This document shows, one piece after another, positions 23,883 to 34,999 of a DNA stretch of 64,000 bases. Where the stretch lies: contig JAKSZP010005280.1 in assembly GCA_022478985.1 (NCBI GenBank), positions 248,001 to 312,000 of the forward strand, given 5' to 3'. Each line of letters opens with the position of its first letter. Position 1 is the first letter of the stretch. The translations under genes and the position numbers were made by a program. Origin of the DNA: Massospora cicadina (Eukaryota; Entomophthoromycota; Entomophthoromycetes; Entomophthorales; Entomophthoraceae). A model generated the notes under the pieces. It saw only the letters and a program-made list of their open reading frames with translations, was not told the origin of the DNA and searched no databases.

Positions 23883-25000
23883 TGTTAGATTTTTTGGTTC
23901 TGGTTATTATTGGAAAATAACCCCTATAAATTTATTACTTGAACAGGTTCTGTTCTTGTGCAATTTGTCCACATTGTATGATAAACAATATAATTGGTTG
24001 ATAATAGTATGACGACTATTATCTGTAGTTGAATGGAATTCTTAGATCTTGGCCCAACGATCAGCCAGTATTTCTGCTTGTTATACTTGAGATGTCTCTA
24101 AATAGGGAATCATTCCCTCATACCATCTAACCCAATCTTCTCTGAGATTCCCTGGTGACAGTTTTTCTGGTTTGACACACAGTCAGCAGCAATTCCTGAT
24201 TGTTTCTACTTTTCTCTGGATCCCCGCTTAAATCCTTACTTAATTCCTTAAAGAGTCTTCCAATTATTGCACACAGCAATAATATCCTTGAGAAAAAAAT
24301 AGAACAATTGAAAGCTGAAAAAGTATACTACTTAAACTATATACCAGATAAAAAACCTCTTTTTTTATAAGTGAATTCTAGGGAATTTATAGTGGGGATT
24401 TGGTCATCTAACCCTTAATTGACACCTCTTCAATGAAACGGCAGCCGTTGATGTTGAATCACCCATTCTCGTCTCAGCAGCAATGTTCTTCCACATCCTA
24501 TCTAGGATTCTGACATTAGATATCCTTGAAACCTAAAATGGAAAGAGTCAAAAAATGTGTCCCTAACATTTTTCTCTTGATCCTATCAAACCAACCATAT
24601 TTGGCTAGCAACCTGCTTAGGTAATGGGACTTGTTACCCATTAAGGCAGTTCATGAACCAAATGATAAATTCACTAGTTGCAGGTAGCATCACTCACCTC
24701 ACAACTTACTACTTACACTCCCAATCAGTTGGTAATGAAACCTGACGATCCCAATCAGTAACCTGATAGTTAATCACTATCAGATTCCCCTATTTTGTCA
24801 GCAACTCTGCCTAATGAGATCTTAAGCGTTTTTCCAGATTGATCCTCAACAGATCCAACCAGGCAAATATCCCAAAATCCCCCAAACATAGTTACTCCAA
24901 ATTAGAGTAAACCAATTTTAATTCACCTCACATTAGTGAATTATTCTCTAGCGATTCCTGGTAATCTAGAAGGCTGGGAATATGGGCAAAAATCCCAACA
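23883..25000 (-). repeat. Element C 3' LTR
   Basis: Inverted relative to B's LTRs and matching them throughout. On the minus strand it starts TGTTGGGATTTTTGCCCATA. Its end aligns with 30699 but has decayed from TGTAAATA to TGTTAGAT on the plus strand. Confidence 0.85.
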
Positions 25001-25046
25001 CATCCATCCCTCTTGCCTATATTTTCAGCAAGAAAAGGACTGAGGC

Positions 25047-25317
25047 ATGAGAACACCACTTTGACACTCAGTCAGATACTTCATTGGCTCAATCAGAGTG
25101 TGATCACCAATACTCAACGCTGCTTGAGATAACCTTTGGCACGCAGCTCTTCCTCTTCCTCCTCGCTACTGCCTACTCAGAGCGTGGTCCCAACAATCTA
25201 ATGTCGTGCCAGGCTGATCAGTTTACTTGTGATGATATTAGTCCTGGGATCCAGGTTTCCCCTGCCAGGGAGTATGACCCATTGTCATATTCAGGATTCT
25301 TGGTCCGGCATCCTTAA
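25047..25317 (+). pseudogene. Conserved antisense ORF 1 of element C
   Basis: Counterpart of 22562-22289. It keeps the ATGAGAACAC start and the segments FLFLLAT, SERGP, ADQFTCD and YDPLSYSGFLVRHP followed by a stop. Small indels and stops near 25062-25110 break the N-terminal part. Confidence 0.42.
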
Positions 25318-25578
25318 TTTCCTGATTTTCCCCTCATCCTATACAGGAGACTCTTGCCGTCAATGTTTGTTTAGCAGCCCAATTAAGAATGCCTGTTTAT
25401 GTTCACCCTTGCTATTTTCTTCTCATAACCTCTTGGCTTATATCATTCTTATTTCTTCTCTGGAGAGCTTATCCCATTAATTTTGAGATTAATTTCTCCA
25501 AAATTGGAACTTAATGGATTGTAGAATGCATAATGTCGACTTCCATATAAGCCCAACACCCCCTCTCATCCAGCTCAT

Positions 25579-26665
25579 ATGTCAAATTCTGAGTCACAAT
25601 ACCAACAGCTTATATATATTGTCTGATTAAGATCTTCGGCTCTTCCAGCAGATGAGTCAGGATGCATGATGAATCCTCTTTTATGGTCCTTCCAGGACTC
25701 ATACACCTAGTCTGGCACCAGAAGATAGTCCTTTCATGGAATTACTGGAAACAGTAACCAACCCTTCAGAAACCAGGCTAGCAAATTATTTCGAATGACT
25801 TGCAGCCGATTTTCCCTATATCATTGATTCCAGAGTTTGATTTCAAACTCTCCTGGATTCAGCTCCTTTCACAGATGTGCCAAACATCATCTTGGATGCT
25901 CCTGAAATTATGCACTTCGCTTTTGATGACTCTTTTCTTGATGGGTCAGACTTGCTTCCTGAGTTCCTCTTCTGACTCAGACAATACTACAAATCAGCTG
26001 TCTTTGCTACCAAGCTCACCATTGGCAACAGTATTCATTTCAAACTTCCCTACTCAGAATTATGGGCCCAAGTCACCAAGGCTTTATCCCTAGCGCTGAA
26101 TTCCACTGACCTTGAAACATTCTATATTGGGATATCACCACTTATGCTCTTCGCTTTTACAGCCAAGTTCTTTGAAGTTGGTCCTTGAAGCTTCCAGCCT
26201 CTCCCAGGTTCAAATGTTCCTTCAGCTTCAGCCTCTGAGAATCCCTTATTCGTCACTTGCAGGATGTCAATTGCTCCTTGCATGACTATCTCGTTTCTGG
26301 TGCTTCCCATTGGTAATTTCCGCTGATGGCTTTAATAGGGGGCATGATTTGGCAACCTCCATTAATTATCCCTTGTTTGCTGCTGGCCCATATGTCTGGT
26401 GTTCTTAATGAAGCCCATCGTCAGACACTCTAGACTAATCTTCTGGATCCAGTACCATATTGGGATTATTCAGGGTTATTTGCTGACTGCCTCTTTCTAT
26501 ACTGTTGCTTCCCTCCCTGCTCCAGGGTTTTGCGATTGGCTTCTTCTGACATCTCATTTTTTTCTTCCCCTAGTTGCTTTCTCGCAGGGATCTACATCTG
26601 CTCAAAGAACTTGCTTTTGTGTAGGTTTAGCCCTCACTAGCATCCGATCTCACATAGATTTCTAA
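25579..26665 (+). pseudogene. Conserved antisense ORF 2 of element C
   Basis: Counterpart of 22026-20956. Begins ATGTCAAATTC and keeps TLLDSAPF, DAPEIMHFAFDDSFLDGSD, YSELWAQVTKALSLALN, AHMSGVLNEAHRQ and SSDIS..LPLVAFSQG. It carries indels as well as stops. Many differences from B are conservative at the protein level (LDAPEIM against IDAPENM, for example), which supports past coding on this strand. Confidence 0.55.
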
Positions 26666-26875
26666 AAGTTATTCATTCCTACAGTAATCCATCCTCCCTC
26701 CCCCAAGAGGCAACATAGGCGGAATCATCAAAATCAAGGATAATCAATAAAAATAAAAATAAAAATCATAAACATATATTGGTTTTTTCTATGCGTTTTA
26801 TAATCTTTTTTTCCAAAATCTTTATCAATCTTTTATTTTTATTCTTCTTTTTTCCATGGGGCTTGACCTTGTTTC

Positions 26876-27046
26876 AGTTCAGCGGTCCATATTCCCCCAA
26901 ACTGGGTCCTAGGTATTCTTAAACCTACCAGTTTTCTATGGTTCAGAGGTCCTTTTTTTGGACTTAACCATCTAGATTGGTTCAGAGGTCTTTTTTGGAC
27001 TTTACCTAATCATCAGGACATGATCAACTTAATGGTACATCAGTCC
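26876..27046 (-). repeat. Post-integrase repeated box (C, copy 1)
   Basis: On the plus strand GTTCAGCGGTCC, GGTTCAGAGGTCC, GGTTCAGAGGTC and GGTACATCAGTCC at 26876, 26940, 26979 and 27034. This is the inverted counterpart of the B cluster. Confidence 0.6.
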
Positions 27047-27129
27047 TTGGGAACTCTTTTGTCTTTTTCAATAATCTATCGCTTCAGATACTTAGCATGG
27101 GATCAATTTACAGCCCTTTTATTCAAGAG

Positions 27130-28330
27130 ATTCTTAATGGAGTAGGCATCAGTCACCATCTTGGCAATAATTTCAAACAGACCTGACCACAACACATCCA
27201 GCTTGTATCTTCTCCAAAAACCATGCATGTCGCAATAGGCAACTCTTTCACCTACTTGGTATTCTTTTAAGGCCAGTCAGTTCTTATTGTCCATCAATTT
27301 CGCTTGTATCCTTTTCTTCAACATAGTAAATGCTTGCAATTGCATTTCAATCAGGATACGTGTTAGTCAGTTCAAGTACTGTTCAGCACTCATCCCCAAT
27401 GTTGGTTCCACCATCAAATTATAAGCTTGGTGGCAACGCGGCCTTCCTCCCATATAATAACTCAAACAGCGATTTTCCCATCGCCGTATGATGACTGATA
27501 TTGTAGGTAAACGTTTATGAACTTAGATACACTCCCCATGTGGAAGTTATTCCTGCAACTAGCTTCCTCAGAGTCATGGCCAGAGTTTTATTCACTCGTT
27601 CTACCAGTCCATTCATCTCTGGTTAATAGGGTACATACATGAATCCTCTGATGCTCATTATCTCATTCAGTCATGGGATCACATAAGATGTGAAATTTGT
27701 CCCATTGTTGCTCAGCAGGACCTGCGGACATCCATGTCATTATACTACTTGATCTAGGATTTATTTGAAGTACTAGTAGTGTCTACTTTTGCCAGAGCAT
27801 TCATCTCGACCCATCTTGTCAGATGGTCAATAGCAACTATTATGTACTTGACTCCCCCTGTGCTCATCATCAGTGGTCCTATCATATCAATGGACACCGT
27901 ATGTCAAGCAAATCCAGGGCAGACCAGTCATTATCCAGTTGTATTCTTATTTGGCTTGTTTAGCTGGCTATACACAACAAGCTAGATAGTCAGCGATATT
28001 GTAGCTGATTGAATCCCAATAGTAGTACTGGCAAATATGATTGGCCATTTTTTTCTCAGGCCTCTGTGCCTAACAACCTTATGAGTGGCTTGAACGATAG
28101 CTACTCTTTCTGACAGCTTCAGGAATAGTAAATGCTTCCCATTAATCGTCTTAAACACTTGTCCATCCATGGTCTCAGTGTTTTCCATTTCTTTTCAAAG
28201 CGCATCTTGGATTTCTCAGGGCTCGTTCCCAATTTCTCCATCAACTATTCTCTGTAATAACTCATCCACCTGCGGGTATACCATCTGAACCATTGGTAAC
28301 TGTGATAAGCCAACCACATTCTGGTGAGAA
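27130..28330 (-). pseudogene. Element C integrase, D-N-E
   Basis: The N-terminal region keeps LFLKLSERVAIVQATHKVVR at about 28130-28070. The first catalytic Asp is in VSIDMIGPL (near 27890), the second position is SNNG instead of SDNG (near 27710), and Glu is in NGLVERVN (near 27600). Multiple stops and shifts. The Asn at the second position is shared with B. Confidence 0.75.
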
Positions 28331-28359
28331 GCCCCAACTCAGTAGCCAATTTCATAATC

Positions 28360-28760
28360 ATAAGCCTGTAGCTTAAGTGCCCATTGGGCCAGTCATCCTT
28401 ATGGTTCTCTCAAATTATGGAGCCAACGCAACAAAGAGTGGTCTATTACCACTTTGAAGTGCATTCCATGTATATACACCCAAAACTGCTTACAGGAATT
28501 AATGACTGAAAGATATTCATATTCAGTTATGGTGTAATATCTTTCAGCAGCTGAGAGCTTCTGGCTCACATATGCCATCAGATGTTCATCCCTATGTTCA
28601 TCTACTTGGCTTAATATGGCGCCAATTGCTGTCAACAAAGCATTGGTTTGTATAATAAACTCTTGATCAAAATTCAGATATTTCAAAATCGGAGAATCTA
28701 TTAGATATTGTCATATCTCATCAAAGGATTCCTGTGCTTCTTCATTTCATATGAATTCTT
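28360..28760 (-). pseudogene. Element C RNase H
   Basis: An open 95-codon stretch (28686-28399) reads FIIQTNALLTAIGAILSQ, YVSQKLSAAERYYTITEYEY and GMHFKVVIDHSLLRWLH, a full gypsy RNase H core. The usual TDAS Asp at its start is Asn here. The RT domain that should precede it is absent. Confidence 0.8.
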
Positions 28761-28829
28761 TCTTTGGATCCTTCAACAGATGGAATAAGAGCTTGGAAAT
28801 TCTGGTAGAATCCTGATTAATTCTTCTAA

Positions 28830-29600
28830 TTGATTGATACTCTCAGCAATTCATGCTGGTAATCTCATCTCATCATCATCCCAATAATCATGGGTGTAAC
28901 AGATCAGGAGGCACCTGTTCTGTACATTGTTTTGGATTAAGTGGCGTTTGATCCAAACGTGGCCCTTAAAAATGAGCATGGAACTCAGGAAGGTTAGAGC
29001 TGGGTAAATTCGCCATCCTGAACCCAAATCACATCCGTGTAATGATGGCGGGCTTATGCGCAGCGTGGATGGTGATCTGGTGGGATGGGGAATCTTCACT
29101 AATGATGTGTTGGTCAGGGTTCAAAAGAGCTTAACCAAAGAGAGGTTATTTCATACTAGCAGAGCATTATTTAAGGGGAGGACGTCTTAGCCCTTTGGGC
29201 AGTTGTGTCTTCTATGAGGAAAAATGAAAATTTGAATAAAGGATAATTTTTTTGCTTGAAAAAAATTATTAAATTTATTTATGAAAGTTTAGTGGATCAA
29301 ATTGTGATGATGAGCTCAACCAGTGATCTTGGTGTGGCGGTGGCATCATTCTCAGCCCTTTCCTGGTACCAGACTTTGGTGCTGATGTGCGGCGTTGTGG
29401 AATCAGTGGTACAAGAATACGTGGCAACAACAAGGCATGGTAGTTGGGCTCAGGGATGGGCTTCTGCAGGCCTGTCCCTAGTATGGTCAGTAACATGGCT
29501 CTTAATGCCCAATTCATTTGTAACATATTGGAGCAAACCTGCCTGTTACATTGGGCTATAAAAATCAATATTTAATTTTTATATCTTTTATATATATTTT
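28830..29600. other. Unexplained block inside element C
   Basis: About 770 bp with no match to B, A or the other elements. It includes a less AT-rich part (29290-29500), open on both strands for about 100 codons without a recognisable domain, and an A/T-rich break near 29250-29290. It sits where RT should be. It could be an inserted repeat or a captured host fragment; I cannot decide. Confidence 0.35.
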
Positions 29601-29609
29601 GTATTTTTC

Positions 29610-30000
29610 TTTTGCAATGGGACTTGCAACCTACAAAAAGGTTCAGAGGTCCTTCTTATGCCCCTTCATCAAAACTGGGCCCTAGGTAACTCTGACCTAC
29701 CAGTTATCATGGTTCAAAATCTTTTCCTCTTAAGATTTAATCATCCTTTTGGTTCAGTGGTCCTCTTCTGGGACTTGACCAAAAACTCAAGACATAACCA
29801 TTTAATGGTTCAGAGGTCCTCTGAAAACATTGCAAATATTTCCTCTTAGGTCCAATACTTCCAATTAGCATTGACCTTTACTATATGACCAGCAGTGCTG
29901 TCTCTTCACATATAGGCTACTCTTGCTGACTTTGGCAATACTCTTAAATATATTAGGCCTTTAATCCCAACTGATTATTCGTCCAACAGGTCCTAATTTA
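29610..30000 (-). repeat. Second copy of integrase tail and repeated boxes in C
   Basis: GGTTCAGAGGTCC-type boxes at 29640, 29751 and 29807, preceded on the minus strand by a stretch matching the B integrase C terminus (29880-30000, compare B 20410-20530). This duplicates 26870-27130 and lies upstream of RNase H, out of the normal order. Confidence 0.55.
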
Positions 30001-30680
30001 TCTCATCTTTTGGCAACTTATGCTTGGATCCTCATATCATTAGTCAACAGTTCCACTCAATTTTTTAGTTTGTTTTTCTCCTGAAAATGATTTTTGACCT
30101 TCATGGCCTTCCTTAATTACATAGGTCGTTCTGCCTTGTTAGCTTTATCCAAATTTCCTAAATTGATGAACTCATCTTCAGCAACTTCTGATCATTGGTT
30201 GAGTGTTATTAAGTCAAAATTTTTTCTCCACTATTTTTAGATCAATCATTTCCTGTTTTGACTTCATATCTTTATTGGTATCGCAATCTAATTCTTTTAT
30301 TGATTGCTCCATATTTCATCCAATGCCTCATCTAAACACTCAATCCCCAGGACTAACTAAAGCGGACCCAATTTTAACCTGAGTTGGCCCTGATGATCCT
30401 TGGGACTATTTCAAGTGAACCCAATTTCAACCCAAGTTGGCCCTGCTGTTCATCTTCATCTCAGGTAGATGTTAAGTGGAACAGGTTTACTTGAAACACT
30501 AGATAGTTCCATCGAGGCTTCAAGTCCTTTTCCCTGGTAATGAGTATCTTCAATTTGCTTCACTCAGAGCTCCACTTCTGAGCTAAGTGAACGCCAATAA
30601 ACGTGATCCATTTCCCGTTCAGATTTAAAAACATCTTCATAGGACATCATGTTCTAAGTTCTTCTACTCAACTACACCCC
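30001..30680 (-). pseudogene. Element C Gag N-terminal remnant
   Basis: Near 30305 the minus strand reads ATGGAGCAATC..GAATTAGATTGCG, matching the B Gag segment at 15577 (MEQELDC). Otherwise heavily decayed. The rest of Gag, protease and RT are missing. Confidence 0.45.
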
Positions 30681-30698
30681 TGTAGTGAGCACCACTTT
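30681..30698 (-). other. Element C primer-binding site
   Basis: AAGTGGTGCTCACTACAG on the minus strand directly after the 5' LTR. It shares TGGTGCTCACTAC with A and E. Confidence 0.65.
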
Positions 30699-31817
30699 GT
30701 AAATATTTATTGGTTCTGGTTATTACTGGCAAATAAACCCTATAAATTAATTACTTGCACAGGTTCAATTCTTGTGCAATTCGTCCACATTGTATGATAA
30801 ATGTTATATTTTGTTAATATTAACATGATGACTATTATCCATAGTTGAATGGAGTTCTTAGATCTCAGCCCAACGCTCAGCCAGTATTTCCACTCAGAAT
30901 ACTTGAGATGTCTCTAAATAGGGAATCATTCCCTCATACCATCTAACCTAATCTTCTCTGAGATTCCCAGGTGACAGTTTCTCTGGTTTGACACACAGTC
31001 AGCAGCATTCCTGATTGTTTCCGCTTCTTCTCTGGATCTCCGCTCATATTCTTACTCTTTTCCTAAAAGAGCCTCCCAATTATTGCACACAGCAATAATA
31101 TCCTTGAGAAAAAAATAAAACAATTGAAAGCTGACAAAGTTTACTACTTAAATTATATACCAGATAAAAAACCTCTTTTTTTATTATAAGTGAATTTTAG
31201 GGAATTTATAGTGGGGATTTGGTCGTATAACATTCAGTTGACACCTTTTTGATGAAACGGCAGCCATTGCTATTAAATCACCCATCCTCATCTCAGCAGT
31301 GATGGTCTTCTCCATCCTGGCTAGATTTCCATCATGCTCATGGTTGAAAAAACTGAAAGAGTTGAAAAACATGTCCCTAACATTTTCCTCTCAATCCAAG
31401 TGAACCAACCTTATTTGGCAAGTGACTTGCTTAGGTAATAGGACTTATTACCCATTAAGGCAGGTCATGAACCAAGTGATTGATTCACTAGTTGTTGGTG
31501 GCATCATTCGCCTCATAACTTACTACTTACATTTACAATCAGTTTGTGATGAAACCTGACCAATCTCAATTGGTATACCTGATAGTTAATAAAAATCAGA
31601 TGCCCCTATTTTGTCAGCAACTCCACCTGACAAAATCTTAAGCATTTGTCCAGATTGATTCCTGACAGATCTGACCAGGCGAATATCCTAAAATCCCCCA
31701 AACATAATTACTCTGAAATCAGGGTCAACTAATTTCCAATTCACCTCGCGTTAGGGAATTATTTCTAGAGATTCCTGGTAATCTAGAAGGCTGGGAATAT
31801 GGGCAAAAATCCCAACA
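30699..31817 (-). repeat. Element C 5' LTR
   Basis: 1,119 bp matching 23883-25000 and, inverted, the B LTRs. Bounded by CCATC (31818-31822), identical to 23878-23882. Confidence 0.88.
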
Positions 31818-31822
31818 CCATC

Positions 31823-32640
31823 TTTGTTAAGTTGGGCATCACTTCTGATTGCAACTGGATGATGTGCTGGGCTAACTTCTTCATAGCTTGCTTAGGATCA
31901 GTTTTATCAGTGAAGATATCTTTTGCTTTTAAAGCTAGAACCCCGGGTTCTCACCCATAAAATACTTAGAATGGTGACAATTTAAGTTTCTGGTGATAGC
32001 TGATGTGGTACGCCATGAGAACACTGGGTAGGTAAAGATACCAGTTAAGAGGTTCGGAAGTGGCCTATTTTGCATAAAAAGAGACCAGTGTACCATTGGC
32101 TCTTTCCACAGTACCATTAGTTGAGAGGTTGTAGGGGGCAAAAAAGAGCTTTTGCGTGCCCATGGAGGCAGTGAGGATCTTCACCACTAGGAGGTGAAAA
32201 TTTTCATATTGTCACAGAGCAGGACCTTTGGACAACCATGGCGAGAATATATATGTTGATGAAGGAGCGTGGCCGTGGCTTTGGGAGTTTGAGCAGGAAG
32301 AGCCAAAGCCTCACTAATTTGTCAAAATAATTAATACCAACCAAGATATAAGGATTTCCACCAGTGGTCTGAGGTAGAGGGCCTAACACACCTAGACTTA
32401 TGGTGTGAAAGGGTTGTTGAGGCATAGTGGTTGATACTGATACCTGATCTTATAGCTGGATTGCTTATTGCAGGTCAGACATGCATCCAGGACTTCAGTT
32501 ATTGTCTCCATGATGCCTTTCCAGAAATATCGCTCTTTTATACAATCATAGGGTTTTTGTACTCCGCTATGCCCTAGAAGGGTATGGGACTACAAAATCA
32601 TGGGTACACGCTTTAATGGTCTGAGATAGGGAAACCAATT
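31823..32640 (-). pseudogene. Element A integrase, main part
   Basis: On the minus strand an HHCC-like region precedes ISLGVLGPLPQTTGG (near 32390), where the first catalytic Asp is Gly. LCDNM keeps the second Asp near 32215. The Glu-region segment is degenerate (31935-32141). Element C interrupts the gene at 31822 and the GPF module is found again at 23741-23767. Confidence 0.72.
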
Positions 32641-32849
32641 CACCCCTGTTTTCTATATAATTTCCCATTCTCCACTTTTGTGTTATGGGAATGTCATGCT
32701 AACATCTTTTTTATGGGTTCATCTTCATCAGCCCTTACAACAGGATTCATTAGGAGGTCATGCAACCTCTTGGCTTCACTATTGTCAAGGTAAAGGACAG
32801 GAAGACGCGTTAGCCCATTAACATCCATATGGCGTGTCCCTGTTCAATG

Positions 32850-33400
32850 TTTGATGGTCATATTGTAATGCTGGAGCTTAAAAGCCTAGCAAGCTAACCG
32901 CCCGGTAGGATCTTTTATATTTTGTAACCACTTTAATGAGGCGTGGTAGTAATCACTTAAAATGATGTCACATATAGAAAAGGGTAATAGTGTTTAACAG
33001 CAAGCAAGAAAGCCAGGCATTCCTTTTCAGTGACGCTGTAATTGCGCTCAGCCTTTGAAAGCATTCTACTAAAATAAGAAATGAGATGATTGATCCCATT
33101 TTCATATAATAAGCCACGATAGCTCCAACAGCATAATCAGAGGCATCCATGAACAACATTAAGATTTCCATAGTCAGGGTGGCGGAGTATTGGCCTTTTT
33201 TGCAATTGCGCCTTCAGGGTCTCAAACGCGGCCTTTTGTTCAGCACCCCAATAGAAGGGGGTGATCTTAGCCAGGAGGCGGACAAGGGGCTTATTGAGTT
33301 GGGCGAATTTTAAAATTAACTGATGATAGTACCCCATCATGCCCAAGAATACTTGTATGCCACAAAGAGTTTTAGGCGTTGGCATCTTGGATATTGCTTC
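32850..33400 (-). pseudogene. Element A RT connection and RNase H
   Basis: 33385-33137 reads IQVFLGMMGYYHQLILKFA, LNKPLVRLLAK and FYWGAEQKAAFETLKAQL, the RT connection. 33171-32968 continues with MDASDYAVGAIVAYY, where the RNase H DASD motif is intact. A frameshift separates the two. Confidence 0.75.
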
Positions 33401-33419
33401 AACCTTATCCTGTAGAGGT

Positions 33420-34242
33420 TTTATCCCAACTTGAGAAATGGTGTGCCCAAGAAAATTTAGCTTCTTTTGGAAAAAAGTACACTTGGAGGGCTTTAATTTG
33501 ATACTAGATGCCTACAAGCGTTGAAACACCTCCTTTAGGTGTTTGAGATGCTTGTTGAACGTTTTAGAGAAGACTATGATGTCATCGAGGTAGACAATCA
33601 CACAGCTCAGCTTAAGATCCTGGAGAATGTAATTCATAGCCCTCTGAAAAGTAGCAGGCGCATTACACAACCCCTGAGGTAGCTGAGTGGGTTGGAACAA
33701 ACCCTCTCTGCAGATAAGGGAGTACTTCTCCTAATTCTGTGGAGAAAGGTCCAGCTGCCAATAACCGCTATCCATGTCCATGGCAGAGAAGAATTTAGAC
33801 TCAGAGAGTTGGGCCAGAGCGTCATTAATGTGGGGGATAGGGTAGATGCCCTTCTTTGTGAAGTTGTTCAATTTTCAGTAATCCATAACTACCTGGTGAC
33901 CTCCATTTTTCTTCTTTATCAATAGGAGTGGGGACCACCAAGGGCTTTGGGATGGCACCGACGACCCAGCCTCCAATAACTGAGCTTTGTCCGCATCTGT
34001 TGCTCCTCAACTTTTTATTTGTGATAGGGTTTGGAGCAAATATGCCAAGCATCACTAACGTCAATGGTATGAGCCCAACCCTTCATGTGCCCACAGTCAG
34101 TGTTGAATTTAGAGAAAATGTCGCTGTATGCCTCAAGCAGGGTGTGGACTTTCTCCAGCTCATCTGGGGTTAAATCATCGGAAATATGAACAGAAGGTAG
34201 GGTACATATGGACTGGTCAGCGGGTAAACTCATATCTGCCAT
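33420..34242 (-). pseudogene. Element A reverse transcriptase
   Basis: 34242-34015 is the N-terminal linker with LEKVHTLLEAYSDIFSKFN and SKPYHK. The palm is at 33900-33512 with LPQGLCNAPATFQRAM and an intact YLDDIIVFS (33592-33575). This is one of few catalytic boxes in the window that is still canonical. Frame changes near 33830 and 33700 break it. Confidence 0.82.
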
Positions 34243-34362
34243 AGATCCTATACAGTGAACTTGCTTTAATTCCTCAAGGGAATCAGCTTGCCTCTTCCTA
34301 ACTCCTGATGCTTTTTTCCAACCATATCCCTTTTGGTGGGTCCCTAACAGAAGATTGATGGG

Positions 34363-34990
34363 TCATAGATAAGCAGGATTTAGCACGCCTGGCAAAACTC
34401 TGGGCTCCAAAGGACTAACTCCATCAAAGCTAGTTAGGTGCAGGAGGCAGTTTTGTGGTATTTGTACGGTAATCTTTGTGTCAACTAACCTTTGTTCACT
34501 AGCCTTGATAGTCGCTTCAGCAGAAGCGTAGAAAAGGATACCTTCTAGGGCGTCCACTGATTGAGGCAAAATTTTGTTATGACGTCCTGCTGTGGTATAT
34601 TGTAGGGATAAAGCGGAAGAAGGGTACTCAACTGTGAAAACATAATCTTTTTTATTAAGCTTCTCATTGGTCAAAATCAGGGGACCTCATAGTTAAGCAG
34701 GGAAAGATAACCCTTATTCAAGTTAATATTCCCTTCATACTTGAGCATGAACTGGGTTCCAATGAGTAGATCATAGGTACTGTTAGTTAGGGTCACCACG
34801 GGAGCAGACAAGGTGAGCTTCTTAAAACGAATGTGCAGAGAAGAGTATGCCCAATGCACAGGCTTTGTTGGGACTTTCAGTCCCAAATTCTTGGATGTAG
34901 TTTAGATTGGGAGCCAGTTTAATCTCTTAATGAGTTTTGATGACACAACGTTTACTGGGGACCCAGTGTCAAAGATAGCCTTAACCAGCA
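34363..34990 (-). pseudogene. Element A protease region
   Basis: AIFDTGSPVNVVSSKLIKR at about 34980-34925 contains the retropepsin DTG active site. TYDLLIGTQFMLKYEGNI at 34790-34735 is the C-terminal side. Between them lies a stop. The 34674-34363 frame is the linker to RT. Confidence 0.78.
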
Positions 34991-34999
34991 CTCCATACT

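Larger units (their letters stand above)
23883..31817 (-). mobile_element. Ty3/gypsy element C, inserted in A, rearranged
   Basis: Minus-strand member of the B family. LTRs are 23883-25000 and 30699-31817. A perfect five-base target-site duplication, CCATC, lies at 23878-23882 and 31818-31822. RNase H and integrase remain, but most of Gag, protease and RT is missing. The 5' half instead carries a Gag start, an integrase C terminus and a second copy of the post-integrase boxes (29610-30690), plus an unexplained block (28830-29600). It looks like a recombinant of two elements. Confidence 0.88.

Noticed and set aside
29256..29568. About 100-codon frames on both strands as a captured gene
   Set aside because: Both strands are open over the same bases with no recognised domain, as expected from composition. 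Kept only as an unexplained block.
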